Source of the DNA: Microbacteriaceae bacterium
Lineage (GTDB): Bacteria > Actinomycetota > Actinomycetes > Actinomycetales > Microbacteriaceae
Direction of reading: 5' to 3'
NCBI GenBank assembly: GCA_025352325.1
Contig: JANXTR010000029.1
Span: 1 to 64,000, forward strand
DNA: 64,000 nt
Shown: in pieces, positions 19,005 to 28,309 of the stretch
Layout: each line of letters opens with the position of its first letter
Numbering within the stretch: position 1 is the first letter of the stretch
Made by a program: the position numbers and the translations under genes
The notes under the pieces: generated by a model
Seen by the model: the letters and a program-made list of their open reading frames with translations, nothing else
Told to the model about the DNA's origin: nothing
Database searches by the model: none

Positions 19005-22000
19005 GCGCGCTCCACTTCGATCATCACGGAGAATCCCGATCCCACCGCGGTTCCGTCCGTGCCGGTCTCAGCCTCGCGGGCCTCGAGGGCGACCGCAAGG
19101 GTCTCCCCCGCGATCAACTCGCGGTGGGCCTCCACGGCCGCGATCGCGGCTGCATCCCCGCTCACCGTCAGCGAGATCCGGTCGCCGACGTCGAGTCCTG
19201 CATCCTTGCGCGCCTGCTGCACCGCCCGCACGACGTCGCGGGCAAGCCCTTCGGCCTCGAGTTCGGGTGTCAGGTGGATGTCGAGCACGATAAAGCCACC
19301 GCCAGGCAGGAAGGCAATCGCCTGATCGGCGTCGGCCGCCTGCAGTTCGAGCTCGTACTCGCCGGTCTCGAGCGGAGTACCGGCCACGACGACGGTGTCA
19401 CCCTCCTGGGTCCAATCACCGGCCTTCGATGCCTGGATGATGCGCTGCACGTCCTTGCCGACCCGCGGGCCGAGCGCCCGCGCGTTCACCGAGAGACGCC
19501 GGGTGATCCCGAACGCCTCAAGGCTCGACGGCTCGAGACGCTCCAGCGAGACGTCGCGAACGTTCAGCTCGTCGCCCACGATGTCGACGAACGGCTCCTG
19601 CGAGTCGATCTCGGGGAGCACGATCGTGATCCGCTGCAACGGAAGACGCACGCGCAACCCGCGTGCCTTGCGCAACGCCAGTCCCGACGAGGCGATCTCG
19701 CGCACGCGGTCCATGGCGGCCAGGAGCCCCGGATCGTGCGGGAACGTCGCCGCATCCGGCCAGTCCGTCAGATGCACGCTGCGCTCGCCGGTCAGCCCGC
19801 GGTAAATCTCCTCGGTGACCAGCGGCAGCAGCGGAGCCGCCACCTGCGAGATCGTGACCAGCACGGTGTAGAGGGTGTCGAACGCGTCGGTCTCGGTCCC
19901 GGCCCAGAAACGGTCGCGACTGCGGCGGACGTACCAGTTGGTCAACACGTCGCCGAAGTCGCGCAGTGCTGCCGCGGCGAACGGGGTGTCGAACTCGTCG
20001 AAGTGCGTCTGCACCGTTTCGAGCACCTCGCGGGTCTTCGCGAGCAGGTAGCGGTCGAGCACGTTCGGCGAGTCGGTGCGGAAGATGGCGGTGTAGCCGG
20101 TGTCCGTCGCGGTGTTCGCGTAGAGGGTGAAAAAGTAGTACGTGCTCCAGAGCGGCAGCAGCAGCTCGCGCACGCCGGCGCGGATGCCCTCCTCGGTGAC
20201 GACGATGTTGCCGCCGCGGATCACCGAGCTCGACAGCAGGAACCAGCGCATCGCATCCGAGCCGTCGCGGTCGAAGACCTCGTTGACGTCGGGGTAGTTG
20301 CGCAGGCTCTTCGACATCTTCTGGCCGTCGTTACCGAGAACGATGCCGTGGCTGAGCACGTTCGTGAACGCGGGCCGGTCGAACAGCGCGGTCGACAGCA
20401 CGTGCAGCAGGTAGAACCAGCCGCGAGTCTGCCCGATGTACTCGACGATGAAGTCAGCCGGCGAGTGCCGCGGCCGCGAGGCATCGCCATCGACACCGTC
20501 GAACCATTCGCGGTTCTCGAAGGGGTAGTGCACCTGGGCGAACGGCATCGAGCCCGAGTCGAACCAGACATCCATGACGTCCGGGATGCGGCGCATCGTG
20601 CTGCGCCCCGTCGGATCGTCGGGATTCGGCCGGGTCAGCTCGTCGATATATGGACGGTGCAGGTCGGCCAGTCCCTCGGCATTCGACGGCCGCACGCCGA
20701 AGTCGAGCTCGAGCTCGTCGAGCGAGCCGTACACGTCGACCCGCGGGTACTCGGGGTCGTCGCTCTTCCACACCGGGATCGGCGAGCCCCAGTAGCGGTT
20801 GCGGCTGATCGACCAGTCGCGGGCGTTGCTCAGCCACTTGCCGAACTGGCCGTCCTTGACGTTCTCGGGCACCCAGTTGATCTGCTGGTTGAGCTCGCTC
20901 ATCCGGTCGCGAAACTCCGGCACCCGGATGAACCAGCTCGACACCGCCTTGTAGATCAGCGGGTTGCGGCAGCGCCAGCAGTGCGGGTAGCTGTGCTCGT
21001 AACTCTTGACCTGCAGCAGGCGGCCCTCCGCGCGCAGCATCGCGATGAGCTGCTTGTTCGCGTCGAACCAGTGCTGGCCGGCCACCTCAGGCACGGTGCT
21101 CAGGAACCGGCCGCCGTCATCCAGCGAGAGGATCACGGGGATGCCCGCCGCGGCGCAGACCACCTGGTCCTCCTCGCCGTATGCGGGTGCCTGGTGCACG
21201 ATGCCGGTGCCCTCGCCGGTCGCGACGTAGTCCGCCACGAGCAGCTGCCAGGCGTTCTGCGTGCCGAAGGTCTCGACATCCTCGTAGTAGTCCCAGAGAC
21301 GGTCGTAGTGGATGCCGCCCAGCTCGGTTCCCCGCAGGGTGCGCGTCACGGTCGCGCGCGCCGCATCCGCCGACTCGTAGCCGAACTCCTTCGCGTAACT
21401 GCCGACCGTGTCGGCGGCGAGCAGGTACTGGTGCACGCCATCCGTGCTCGGCACGATCGCGTACGAGATCTCGGGGCCGACGGCGAGCGCCATGTTGGTC
21501 GGGAGGGTCCAGGGCGTCGTCGTCCAGGCGAGCGCCTCGACACCGGTCAGCCCGAGCGCCTCCGCCTTCTCGCCGACGAGCGGGAACGTCACCGTGACCG
21601 ACTGGTCCTGACGCATCTGGTAGACGTCGTCATCCATCCGCAGCTCGTGGTTACTGAGGGGGGTCTCGTCATTCCAGCAGTACGGCAGCACGCGGAAGCC
21701 CTCATAGGCGAGGCCCTTCTCGTGCAGCTGCTTGAACGCCCAGATGACGCTCTCCATGTACTCGACATTGAGCGTCTTGTAGTCGTTCTCGAAGTCGACC
21801 CAGCGCGCCTGGCGGGTGACGTAGCTCTCCCACTCGTCCGTGTAGCGCAGCACGGATTCGCGGGCCTTCGCGTTGAAGACGCCGATTCCCATCTGCTCAA
21901 TCTCGTGCTTCTGCGTGATGCCGAGCTGGCGCATCGCCTCGAGCTCGGCCGGGAGCCCATGGGTGTCCCAGCCGAAGCGGCGCTGCACCTGCTTGCCGCG

Positions 22001-22243
22001 CATGGTCTGGTAGCGCGGGAACAGGTCTTTCGCGTAGCCGGTCAGCAGGTGGCCGTAGTGCGGCAGGCCGTTGGCGAACGGCGGCCCGTCGTAGAACACC
22101 CACTCGGGGCATCCCTCGCGCTGGTCGATCGAGGCCTGGAAGGTCTGGTCGCCCTTCCAGAACGCCAGGATGCCGCGCTCGATCCGCGGGAAGTCCGGCG
22201 ATGCCGGGACGCCCGCTTCGTTCGATCCCAGTGGGTATGTCAT
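19001..22243 (-). CDS. ileS: Isoleucyl-tRNA synthetase
   Basis: A class I synthetase of 1,080 residues that charges tRNA-Ile and edits valine. The HIGH-type motif is HYGH at 62-65 ([15 protein letters not shown]) and KMSKS is at 642-646. The DGPPFANG start, the editing domain in the middle and the long C-terminus place it with the eukaryotic-like IleS2 type common in actinobacteria, a type often less sensitive to mupirocin (family knowledge, not shown here). The ATG at 22243 has GGAGC upstream and heads the ileS-folC-DUF4233-ndk operon. A T-box leader lies upstream. Confidence 0.97.
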   Translation of the reverse strand: MTYPLGSNEAGVPASPDFPRIERGILAFWKGDQTFQASIDQREGCPEWVFYDGPPFANGLPHYGHLLTGYAKDLFPRYQTMRGKQVQRRFGWDTHGLPAELEAMRQLGITQKHEIEQMGIGVFNAKARESVLRYTDEWESYVTRQARWVDFENDYKTLNVEYMESVIWAFKQLHEKGLAYEGFRVLPYCWNDETPLSNHELRMDDDVYQMRQDQSVTVTFPLVGEKAEALGLTGVEALAWTTTPWTLPTNMALAVGPEISYAIVPSTDGVHQYLLAADTVGSYAKEFGYESADAARATVTRTLRGTELGGIHYDRLWDYYEDVETFGTQNAWQLLVADYVATGEGTGIVHQAPAYGEEDQVVCAAAGIPVILSLDDGGRFLSTVPEVAGQHWFDANKQLIAMLRAEGRLLQVKSYEHSYPHCWRCRNPLIYKAVSSWFIRVPEFRDRMSELNQQINWVPENVKDGQFGKWLSNARDWSISRNRYWGSPIPVWKSDDPEYPRVDVYGSLDELELDFGVRPSNAEGLADLHRPYIDELTRPNPDDPTGRSTMRRIPDVMDVWFDSGSMPFAQVHYPFENREWFDGVDGDASRPRHSPADFIVEYIGQTRGWFYLLHVLSTALFDRPAFTNVLSHGIVLGNDGQKMSKSLRNYPDVNEVFDRDGSDAMRWFLLSSSVIRGGNIVVTEEGIRAGVRELLLPLWSTYYFFTLYANTATDTGYTAIFRTDSPNVLDRYLLAKTREVLETVQTHFDEFDTPFAAAALRDFGDVLTNWYVRRSRDRFWAGTETDAFDTLYTVLVTISQVAAPLLPLVTEEIYRGLTGERSVHLTDWPDAATFPHDPGLLAAMDRVREIASSGLALRKARGLRVRLPLQRITIVLPEIDSQEPFVDIVGDELNVRDVSLERLEPSSLEAFGITRRLSVNARALGPRVGKDVQRIIQASKAGDWTQEGDTVVVAGTPLETGEYELELQAADADQAIAFLPGGGFIVLDIHLTPELEAEGLARDVVRAVQQARKDAGLDVGDRISLTVSGDAAAIAAVEAHRELIAGETLAVALEAREAETGTDGTAVGSGFSVMIEVERA

Positions 22244-22261
22244 CCGCTGCTCCGTGCCCGT

Positions 22262-22449
22262 CCGTGATGCTCGTGGTGTTCTTTTCCACGAGGACGACGG
22301 ATGCCGCGGTACCACCTCGCTTGCCGCCCGACCGACTGCTCCGGATGACCGCTCTTGTCGCTGTGACGGGCTGTCCCGCTCGGTTCTACGCCACGCTCAC
22401 GCGAGGTTCTTCCGAGAACTTCCCGGTGATTGCCGGATCGCTGTCTGTG
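22262..22449 (-). promoter_or_regulatory. T-box riboswitch upstream of ileS
   Basis: Read on the minus strand, the leader contains the near-invariant T-box core AGGTGGTACCGCGG at 22304-22317, followed by a stem with the segment GTCGTCCTCGT that ends close to the ileS ribosome site (GGAGC). Upstream lies a short stem region with ATC triplets that could be the isoleucine specifier. Actinobacterial ileS T-boxes sense uncharged tRNA-Ile and act on translation rather than termination. The lack of a T-run here fits that mode. The exact ends are estimates. Confidence 0.85.
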
Positions 22450-22454
22450 CTCAA

Positions 22455-22460
22455 ATCTTA
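22455..22460 (-). promoter_or_regulatory. -10 element of the ileS leader
   Basis: TAAGAT on the minus strand just upstream of the T-box structure. A start a few bases further on would give a leader of about 205 bases. Confidence 0.4.
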
Positions 22461-22499
22461 GCGCGATGGCATCCGGACTCGCCGCCCGGTCGCTGTCGA

Positions 22500-22505
22500 T
22501 ATCCT
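22500..22505 (+). promoter_or_regulatory. -10 element, leaderless Thr/Pro-stalk gene
   Basis: TATCCT followed by six bases (GGACCC) and the ATG at 22512. Confidence 0.5.
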
Positions 22506-22511
22506 GGACCC

Positions 22512-23486
22512 ATGACCGACGAGACGGACGATCTGGACGAGTTCGCCCGGATGTTCGCGGCCAAGCCGGAAACACCGCCCGAGGGTCTTATCCCGCCGAC
22601 CCCGGCGCAGCCCTCGCCCGCCGCGACGACGGTCCAGCCGGTCGTTCCGGAAGCCCTCGGTCAACTGCCGGTGGCCGCTGATCCGCTCGCCTGGCTCGAC
22701 ACGCCCACGGTCGCCTCCGAGGTCACGCCTCCTCCCCCGGCGGATGCCGCGATAAACGCCGTGCCCACGGTCGCCTTCCCCTCCGCGACGTCGTCCGCTT
22801 TCCCGGCGGACGAGCCAGCCACGCTGCTCCTGCCCGGCGTCGCCACGGGCGCCGGGCTCGCGTCGGTCTTCCCGCCTGCTCCTCCGGCCGAGGCCCCGAC
22901 GACCGCGTTCCCGACCCGGCGTAGCGCGGCCGCCGAGTCCGCGGCGAGCGCGGGTGGACCGCCGGACAACGCACGTCGGAACGTCATCATCCTGGCGAGC
23001 GTTGGCGCGATCCTGCTGATCCTGATCATCGTGCTGGTCATCGTGCTGGTGGGACGGTTCTCGGCGACCACGGTCACCACGCCGACGCCGAGCACGACGC
23101 CCAGCGTCTCCTCGCGCCCAACTCCGAGTGTGACGCCCACCCCGACACCTACCCCGACACCCACTCCCACCCCGACACCCACTCCCACACCCACCCCTAC
23201 CCCGACGCCCCCTCCGCCGCCGCCTGCGCCGACGCTCTCGGCGACCTCGACGACCGTCACCTGCCCGACCGCCACGAGCCAGACCACCTTCTCGATCGCC
23301 TACGCCACGACCAATGCGACGACCCTGCTTCTCACAGGCGGCGGCTCTGAGACGAAGATCGGAGCAACACCGAGCGGGACGATCGGTCCGCGGCCTTACA
23401 CATGCGGGACGACATTCACTCTGACGGCGACGGGAGCGGGCGGCACCACAGCTCCGGTTGACGTGACGCCCAAGGTGACTCCCTAG
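22512..23486 (+). CDS. Membrane protein with Thr/Pro-repeat stalk
   Basis: A 324-residue bitopic protein. A long, Pro/Ala-rich cytoplasmic N-terminus (1-155) leads to one membrane helix (NVIILASVGAILLILIIVLV), then an extracytoplasmic Ser/Thr-Pro stalk (PTPTPTPT tandem) and a small beta-rich C-terminal domain with two cysteines (VTCPTATSQTTF and PYTCGTTFTL) that could form a disulfide. The gene at 23869 encodes the same architecture and is a likely paralogue. The DsbA-VKOR pair nearby could oxidise such domains. Function unknown. Confidence 0.75.
   Translation: MTDETDDLDEFARMFAAKPETPPEGLIPPTPAQPSPAATTVQPVVPEALGQLPVAADPLAWLDTPTVASEVTPPPPADAAINAVPTVAFPSATSSAFPADEPATLLLPGVATGAGLASVFPPAPPAEAPTTAFPTRRSAAAESAASAGGPPDNARRNVIILASVGAILLILIIVLVIVLVGRFSATTVTTPTPSTTPSVSSRPTPSVTPTPTPTPTPTPTPTPTPTPTPTPTPPPPPPAPTLSATSTTVTCPTATSQTTFSIAYATTNATTLLLTGGGSETKIGATPSGTIGPRPYTCGTTFTLTATGAGGTTAPVDVTPKVTP
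23136..23216 (+). repeat. Thr-Pro encoding tandem microrepeat
   Basis: About thirteen tandem six-base units of the type CCGACA/CCCACT/CCCACC encode alternating Pro and Thr in the stalk of the preceding protein. All units keep the frame, so slippage would change stalk length only. Confidence 0.75.
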
Positions 23487-23719
23487 ACCTTCTGGCCGAT
23501 CCGTGCGGTGAGGAGCGCCGCGGCGGACCCCGCGGCGACGTCGGCGACGTCGGCGACGGGAATGCTCCAGCGCGGGAAGCCGACGACGCTGCGCACCCGC
23601 AGGCCGGCGGCATTCACTCGGACACGCCAGTAGCTGGAGCCCAGAAGAACAAGGAGCACGATCGCCGGGATCGCCAGTGTCAGCGGCGCGGCGGCGGCGG
23701 GATCTACGCGGAGGAGCAT
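23483..23719 (-). CDS. Small membrane protein, possibly truncated
   Basis: A 78-residue protein with one N-terminal membrane segment (PLTLAIPAIVLLVLLGSSYW) and a beta-rich part (VRVNAAGLRVRSVVGFPRWSIPV) that resembles the start of small bacterial PH-like domains. The segment stops early (TARIGQKV), so it may be a truncated copy of a longer gene. It is convergent with the Thr/Pro-stalk gene and overlaps its stop by four bases. No ribosome site is evident. Confidence 0.45.
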   Translation of the reverse strand: MLLRVDPAAAAPLTLAIPAIVLLVLLGSSYWRVRVNAAGLRVRSVVGFPRWSIPVADVADVAAGSAAALLTARIGQKV

Positions 23720-23745
23720 GCATCGAGCAGAGTTTTAGTTGCCCC

Positions 23746-23773
23746 GTAACCAGAGGGTCACCTTCCTGGTTAC
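23746..23773. promoter_or_regulatory. Dyad-symmetric site, candidate operator
   Basis: GTAACCAG and CTGGTTAC are perfect 8-bp inverted arms separated by 12 bases. The site lies between the divergent starts at 23719 and 23869. It has no T-run, so an operator is likelier than a terminator. Confidence 0.4.
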
Positions 23774-23868
23774 ATCTGCAGGGTGTCGGCACTTCCGAAG
23801 ATTGAGTGTCGCTCAGCCGTGCCCCTAGGCTGTCAGCCACACAACAACCGGCTGCGCGAAGGACTCCG

Positions 23869-24513
23869 ATGAGCGACGACACGCCCACGCAACGTTTCGA
23901 CGCTCCGCTGACGCCCGCGACGTCCCTCACGCCGATCTCGACGCCGCCCGACGAACCGACCCCCGAGGACAAGCGCAGACGCGCTCTGATGTTCGTCTTC
24001 ATCGCGTTGAGCGTCGCCTTGTTGGTGGTGCTGATCGTCGTGCTCATCATCCTGTTCACGCGCAGTGGGACGCCGAGCGCCATCGCGACGCCGACGGAGA
24101 CCCCCTCTGCATCCTCAACACCGAGCACCACGCCGAGCGCCACACCTACTCCGACCCCCACGCGGACGACCGTACCCACGCAGCCTCCGGCGTCGGGACC
24201 AACTCTCACCTCGTTCACTAGTTCAACGGACGTGCAGTGCAACGCGGCCAACAACCCGATCGCCCTCGACTTCTCGTGGGTCGGGACCGGCGCGACGGCC
24301 TACTTCGCGGTCGGCGCTACGAACGATCCGAAGAGCAACGGTCAGGGCTGGACGCTGCCGCCGACCGGATCGCAGGCCGACTTTCCGCCGGGCCAGGACA
24401 TCCTCTACCCCTGCAGCGCGGCGACTGCGACATACACGATCGGCGTCTACGACAACGGCGGCAAGAGCATCGTCAAGCGCATCGTCGTCACCAACCACGG
24501 GACGGTCGGCTGA
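23869..24513 (+). CDS. Membrane protein with Thr/Pro stalk (paralogue)
   Basis: A 214-residue bitopic protein built like the gene at 22512: a short cytoplasmic part (MSDDTPTQRFDAPLTP, then a basic EDKRRRALMF), one helix (VFIALSVALLVVLIVVLIIL), a Ser/Thr/Pro stalk, and a C-terminal extracytoplasmic domain with cysteines in DVQCNAANNP and ILYPCSAATATYTIGVYD. The conserved spacing of two cysteines suggests a disulfide-bonded beta domain. GAAGGA five bases before the ATG is a good ribosome site. Function unknown. Confidence 0.75.
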   Translation: MSDDTPTQRFDAPLTPATSLTPISTPPDEPTPEDKRRRALMFVFIALSVALLVVLIVVLIILFTRSGTPSAIATPTETPSASSTPSTTPSATPTPTPTRTTVPTQPPASGPTLTSFTSSTDVQCNAANNPIALDFSWVGTGATAYFAVGATNDPKSNGQGWTLPPTGSQADFPPGQDILYPCSAATATYTIGVYDNGGKSIVKRIVVTNHGTVG

Positions 24514-24600
24514 CACATCGGTCCCGGCCGTAAGCTGTTTCGGTCGCAACCAGGCACCTCACCGACGACACGGTGCCGCGCATCGAACCGGAGTACCGCC

Positions 24601-27249
24601 ATGACGTCTGCCACCTCTGCTCGTCAGATCCCCGCCAGCAACATCCCGGACCGGCCCGCCCTGGAGGGCCTCGAGCCGAAGTGGGGTTCGGTCTGGGAAG
24701 CCGAGGGCACCCACCGCTTCGATCGCGTCGCCGCCCTCGCAGCCGGCAAGGCGAGCGTGTTCAGCGTCGACACTCCCCCGCCGACCGCCTCCGGCAGCCT
24801 GCACATCGGCCACGTCTTCAGCTACACCCACATGGATCTCGCGGCGCGATTCCAGCGCATGCGCGGTCGCAGCATCTTCTATCCGATGGGCTGGGACGAC
24901 AACGGCCTGCCGACCGAGCGTCGCGTGCAGAACTACTACGGCGTGCGCTGCGACCCGACGCTCCCCTACGTTGCCGGCTACACGCCGCCGCTCGAGGGAG
25001 GCGACAATGCGTCATCGAAGGCCGCCGACCAGCAGCCGATCTCGCGCCGCAACTTCATCGAACTCTGCGAGAAGCTCACCGCCGAAGACGAGAAGCAGTT
25101 CGAGGCCCTCTGGCGCGACCTCGGCCTCAGCGTCGACTGGTCGCTCACCTACCGCACGATCGGCCACGAGGCGCAGCTGGCCGCCCAGCGCGCCTTCCTG
25201 CGCAACCTGGCCCGCGGCGAGGCCTACCAGGCGGATGCCCCGACCCTCTGGGATGTGACCTTCCGCACCGCCGTGGCCCAGGCGGAGCTCGAAGACAAGG
25301 ACCAGCCGGCCGCGTACCACCGGGTGTCGTTCCATCGGCCCGACGGAAGCACTGTCGAGATCGAGACGACCCGACCCGAGCTTCTGGCCGCCTGCGTGGC
25401 GCTGGTGGCGCATCCGGATGACGAGCGCTACCAGCCGCTCTTCGGCACCACCGTGACCACCCCGATCTTCGGCGTCGAGGTGCCCGTGCTGGCTCACCAC
25501 CTGGCGCAGAAGGACAAGGGATCGGGCATCGCCATGATCTGCACATTCGGTGACGTGACCGATGTGGTGTGGTGGCGCGAGCTGGACCTGCCGACTCGCG
25601 CGATCATCGGTAAGGACGGCCGCATCCTCGAGGAGGCCCCCGCCGCCGAGCTATTCTCGGAGGCCGGGCGCGCCGCGTACACCGAACTGGCCGGCAAGAC
25701 CGTGTTCAGCGCGAAGGCGAAGATGGTCGAACTCCTGAAGGAGTCTGGCGAGCTGATCGGCGACCCGAAGCCGATCACACACCAGGTCAAGTTCTTCGAG
25801 AAGGGCGACAAGCCGCTCGAGATCGTCGCCACCCGCCAGTGGTACATCAGCAACGGCGCGCGTGACGAGGCCCTGCGCGACCGGCTGCTCGAGGCTGGCA
25901 AGCAGATCGACTTCCACCCCGAGTTCATGCGGGTGCGCTACGACAACTGGGTCGGCGGCCTCACCGGCGACTGGCTCGTCTCGCGACAGCGCTTCTTCGG
26001 CGTGCCGCTGCCCATCTGGTACCCGATCGATGCCGACGGCGAGGTGCTGCGCGAGCAGCCGATCGTGCCCGGCGAGCACCTGCTGCCGATCGATCCCTCC
26101 TCGGATGCTGCCCCCGGCTACGACGAGAGCCAGCGCGGGCAGGCCAACGGCTTCGTCGGCGAGCTCGACATCATGGACACCTGGGCCACCTCCTCCCTCA
26201 CCCCGCAGATCGCGGGCGGCTGGGAGACGGATCCCGAGCTGTTCGAGCTGGTGTTCCCGTACTCCCTCCGCTCGCAGGGCCAGGACATCATCCGCACCTG
26301 GTTGTTCTCGACCGTGCTGCGGGCCGAGCTCGAGCACCACACCATCCCGTGGACGGACGCCGGCATCTCGGGCTTCATCGTCGACCCCGACCGCAAGAAG
26401 ATGTCGAAGTCGAAGGGCAACGTCGTGACCCCGGCGGCCATGCTCGAAGAGCACGGCTCGGATGCGGTGCGCTACTGGGCGGCCTCCTCGCGCCTCGGAA
26501 CCGACGCGGCCTTCGACCCGCAGAACCCGAAGCAGATGAAGATCGGGCGCCGGCTGGCGATCAAGGTGCTCAACGCGGCGAAGTTCGTCTATGCCTTCCC
26601 CGCGCCCGATGGTCGCCGATTGTTCCCGGTGGTCGAGCTCGTCGAGACCGACCTCCCGCAGGTCACCGAGCCTCTCGACCTCGACATGCTCGCCGAGCTC
26701 GCCCGCGTGGTCGAGATTGCGACGACGGCGTACGAGGCGTATGACCACGCCCGTGCCCTCGAGGCGACCGAGCAGTTCTTCTGGACCTTCTGCGACGACT
26801 ACCTCGAGCTCGTGAAGGAGCGTGCGTACACGGGCTCGGGGGCCGCGCAGGCAAGTGCGGTGACCGCGTTGCGCACGGCGACCGAGGTGCTGCTGCGCCT
26901 GCTGGCCCCGGTGATCCCGTTCGCGACCGAGGAGGTCTGGCGCTGGACCCATGACGGCTCGATCCACACAGCCGCCTGGCCGACCGTCGCCGAACTCGGC
27001 AGCCCGGACGCCCCGCGCGGCCTGCTGCCCGCGGTCAGCGCTGCCTTGATCGGAATCCGCCGCGCCAAGACCGAGGCCAAGGCCTCGCAGAAGACTGAGG
27101 TGCTCTCGGCGACCCTGGCCGGTCCGGCGATCATCGCCGAGGCGGCCGACGACCTGCGCGGAGTCGGTCGGATCGCCCAACTCACCGTGGTCGAGGCCGA
27201 CGAGGTCGCCGTCACCGACATCGTGCTCGCGGAGGCGACGGTCGAATGA
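24601..27249 (+). CDS. valS: Valyl-tRNA synthetase
   Basis: A class I synthetase of 882 residues that charges tRNA-Val and edits threonine. The HIGH motif is at 68-71 (SGSLHIGHVFSYTH) and KMSKS at 600-604 (KKMSKSKGN). The catalytic GWDDNGLPTERR and the C-terminal anticodon-binding helices (EQFFWTFCDDYLELVKERAY) are intact. Residues around 670-685 contain VVELVETDLPQ, encoded by a copy of the genome's palindromic repeat, which looks like an insertion at the entry to the anticodon-binding domain. GGAGTA ribosome site. It heads an operon with three overlapping genes. Confidence 0.96.
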   Translation: MTSATSARQIPASNIPDRPALEGLEPKWGSVWEAEGTHRFDRVAALAAGKASVFSVDTPPPTASGSLHIGHVFSYTHMDLAARFQRMRGRSIFYPMGWDDNGLPTERRVQNYYGVRCDPTLPYVAGYTPPLEGGDNASSKAADQQPISRRNFIELCEKLTAEDEKQFEALWRDLGLSVDWSLTYRTIGHEAQLAAQRAFLRNLARGEAYQADAPTLWDVTFRTAVAQAELEDKDQPAAYHRVSFHRPDGSTVEIETTRPELLAACVALVAHPDDERYQPLFGTTVTTPIFGVEVPVLAHHLAQKDKGSGIAMICTFGDVTDVVWWRELDLPTRAIIGKDGRILEEAPAAELFSEAGRAAYTELAGKTVFSAKAKMVELLKESGELIGDPKPITHQVKFFEKGDKPLEIVATRQWYISNGARDEALRDRLLEAGKQIDFHPEFMRVRYDNWVGGLTGDWLVSRQRFFGVPLPIWYPIDADGEVLREQPIVPGEHLLPIDPSSDAAPGYDESQRGQANGFVGELDIMDTWATSSLTPQIAGGWETDPELFELVFPYSLRSQGQDIIRTWLFSTVLRAELEHHTIPWTDAGISGFIVDPDRKKMSKSKGNVVTPAAMLEEHGSDAVRYWAASSRLGTDAAFDPQNPKQMKIGRRLAIKVLNAAKFVYAFPAPDGRRLFPVVELVETDLPQVTEPLDLDMLAELARVVEIATTAYEAYDHARALEATEQFFWTFCDDYLELVKERAYTGSGAAQASAVTALRTATEVLLRLLAPVIPFATEEVWRWTHDGSIHTAAWPTVAELGSPDAPRGLLPAVSAALIGIRRAKTEAKASQKTEVLSATLAGPAIIAEAADDLRGVGRIAQLTVVEADEVAVTDIVLAEATVE
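26630..26649 (+). repeat. Palindromic repeat copy inside valS
   Basis: TGGTCGAGCTCGTCGAGACC, encoding VVELVET in the valS frame. The same 20 bases occur, inverted, at 53140-53159 inside another gene. Related copies lie between genes at 35.6, 40.8 and 43.5 kb. Confidence 0.7.
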
Positions 27250-27860
27250 CCCTCGCGACGGCCGGACGCGCGCAGCGGCGTTCGTCCGTCGTCGTGGTCG
27301 CGTCGTCGGCGGTCGCGCTGGCCGTGCTCGTCGCGCTGAGCGGGTGCGTCCCGATCAAGCCGGATCGACATCCCATCCCCACCGGACGCGCGACGCCGTT
27401 CAGCGTCGCGCCCGCGGCTCCGCTCGTCGTCCCCGCGGTGCTCGACTACTGTCCGCTCGAGTCGGCCGTGCACTTCGACGGCTACCTCCTCCCGGTCGAC
27501 GAGGTGTTCATCTGTCGAGCGGACGGGAGCCACGGCTCAGACGGCGTGTCCACCTTCGGCCCGTGGGAGTCCGCATCAAGCGTGGAGCATCCTGCCTCTC
27601 TCCTGGCGGCGTACCACGTCGCCGATGCACGCACGACAGACGCCCGCTGCACCCGGAGCTTTCACGACCCGCTCATCGTCTGGGTGCACCACAATGGCGT
27701 GACCACCGCGTACTACGCTCCGGTCGACCGCTGCAGATACCCCTCCTCGGCGGCGACCTCTGCCTACGAGAAGGCGAGACGCACCGTGCTCATCGACGTC
27801 GACCGCGGAGCGCCAGACACCCAAAGCCTCCTGCCCTCCAAGAAGGACGCCACCAGATGA
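27246..27860 (+). CDS. Putative lipoprotein
   Basis: A 204-residue exported protein with a typical lipoprotein signal: basic start, hydrophobic core (VVVVASSAVALAVLVAL) and lipobox LSGC, so Cys at about residue 34 would be lipidated. The mature part has several cysteines (LDYCPLES, VFICRADG, ARCTRSF, DRCRYPSS) that could pair as disulfides. The ATG overlaps the valS stop by four bases. No domain was recognised; the role is unknown and the link to valS may only be transcriptional. Confidence 0.75.
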   Translation: MTLATAGRAQRRSSVVVVASSAVALAVLVALSGCVPIKPDRHPIPTGRATPFSVAPAAPLVVPAVLDYCPLESAVHFDGYLLPVDEVFICRADGSHGSDGVSTFGPWESASSVEHPASLLAAYHVADARTTDARCTRSFHDPLIVWVHHNGVTTAYYAPVDRCRYPSSAATSAYEKARRTVLIDVDRGAPDTQSLLPSKKDATR

Positions 27861-28309
27861 CCGACACCCACGCCACCGTCCGCCCCGTGAACCCCGGCGA
27901 TCGCGAGATCTGGCAACGCCTGTTCACCGCCTACGGCGTGTTCTACGAGACCGACTTCCCGCAGGAGGTGCTCGACGGCGTATGGACCTGGCTGATGGAT
28001 GCCGCCCACCCCGTCTCCGCGCTGGTAGCCGAGCTCGACGGGGCGCTGGTGGGGTTCGCGCACCTGCGACGCCTGGAGGACACCTTCACCGCTGGCCCCG
28101 CCTGGTTCCTCGACGACCTGTACGTCGTGCCCGAGCATCGCGGCGCGGGAATCGCCCGTGCCCTCATGGAGCGCTGCGACGCGACCGCCCACGCAGCCGG
28201 TGGCGGCACATTGCGATGGATCACGGCATCCGACAACACCACCGCCCAGGGTCTGTACGACAAGGTGGCGACGCGCACCACCTGGGTGACCTACGAGAGG
28301 GAAGCCTGA
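27857..28309 (+). CDS. GNAT-family N-acetyltransferase
   Basis: A 150-residue acetyltransferase that should use acetyl-CoA. The GNAT signature is WFLDDLYVVPEHRGAGIARALM (motif A, with the RGAGIA pyrophosphate-binding loop), followed by LRWITASDNTTAQGLYDKVATR (motif B). The N-terminus (VRPVNPGDREIWQRLFTAYG) also fits. It overlaps the lipoprotein gene by ATGA and the next gene by one base. Substrate unknown. Confidence 0.88.
   Translation: MTDTHATVRPVNPGDREIWQRLFTAYGVFYETDFPQEVLDGVWTWLMDAAHPVSALVAELDGALVGFAHLRRLEDTFTAGPAWFLDDLYVVPEHRGAGIARALMERCDATAHAAGGGTLRWITASDNTTAQGLYDKVATRTTWVTYEREA

Noticed and set aside
18689-22267. Very long plus-strand open frame (1,192 codons) opposite ileS and folC
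   Set aside because: It is the antisense shadow of ileS in a high-GC genome. Its sequence is His/Arg/Val-rich without domains, whereas the minus strand has intact HIGH and KMSKS motifs.
23136-23216. Regular tandem repeat that could suggest a CRISPR array
   Set aside because: The units are six bases, contiguous and in frame, coding for a Thr/Pro stalk. There are no spacers and no cas genes.
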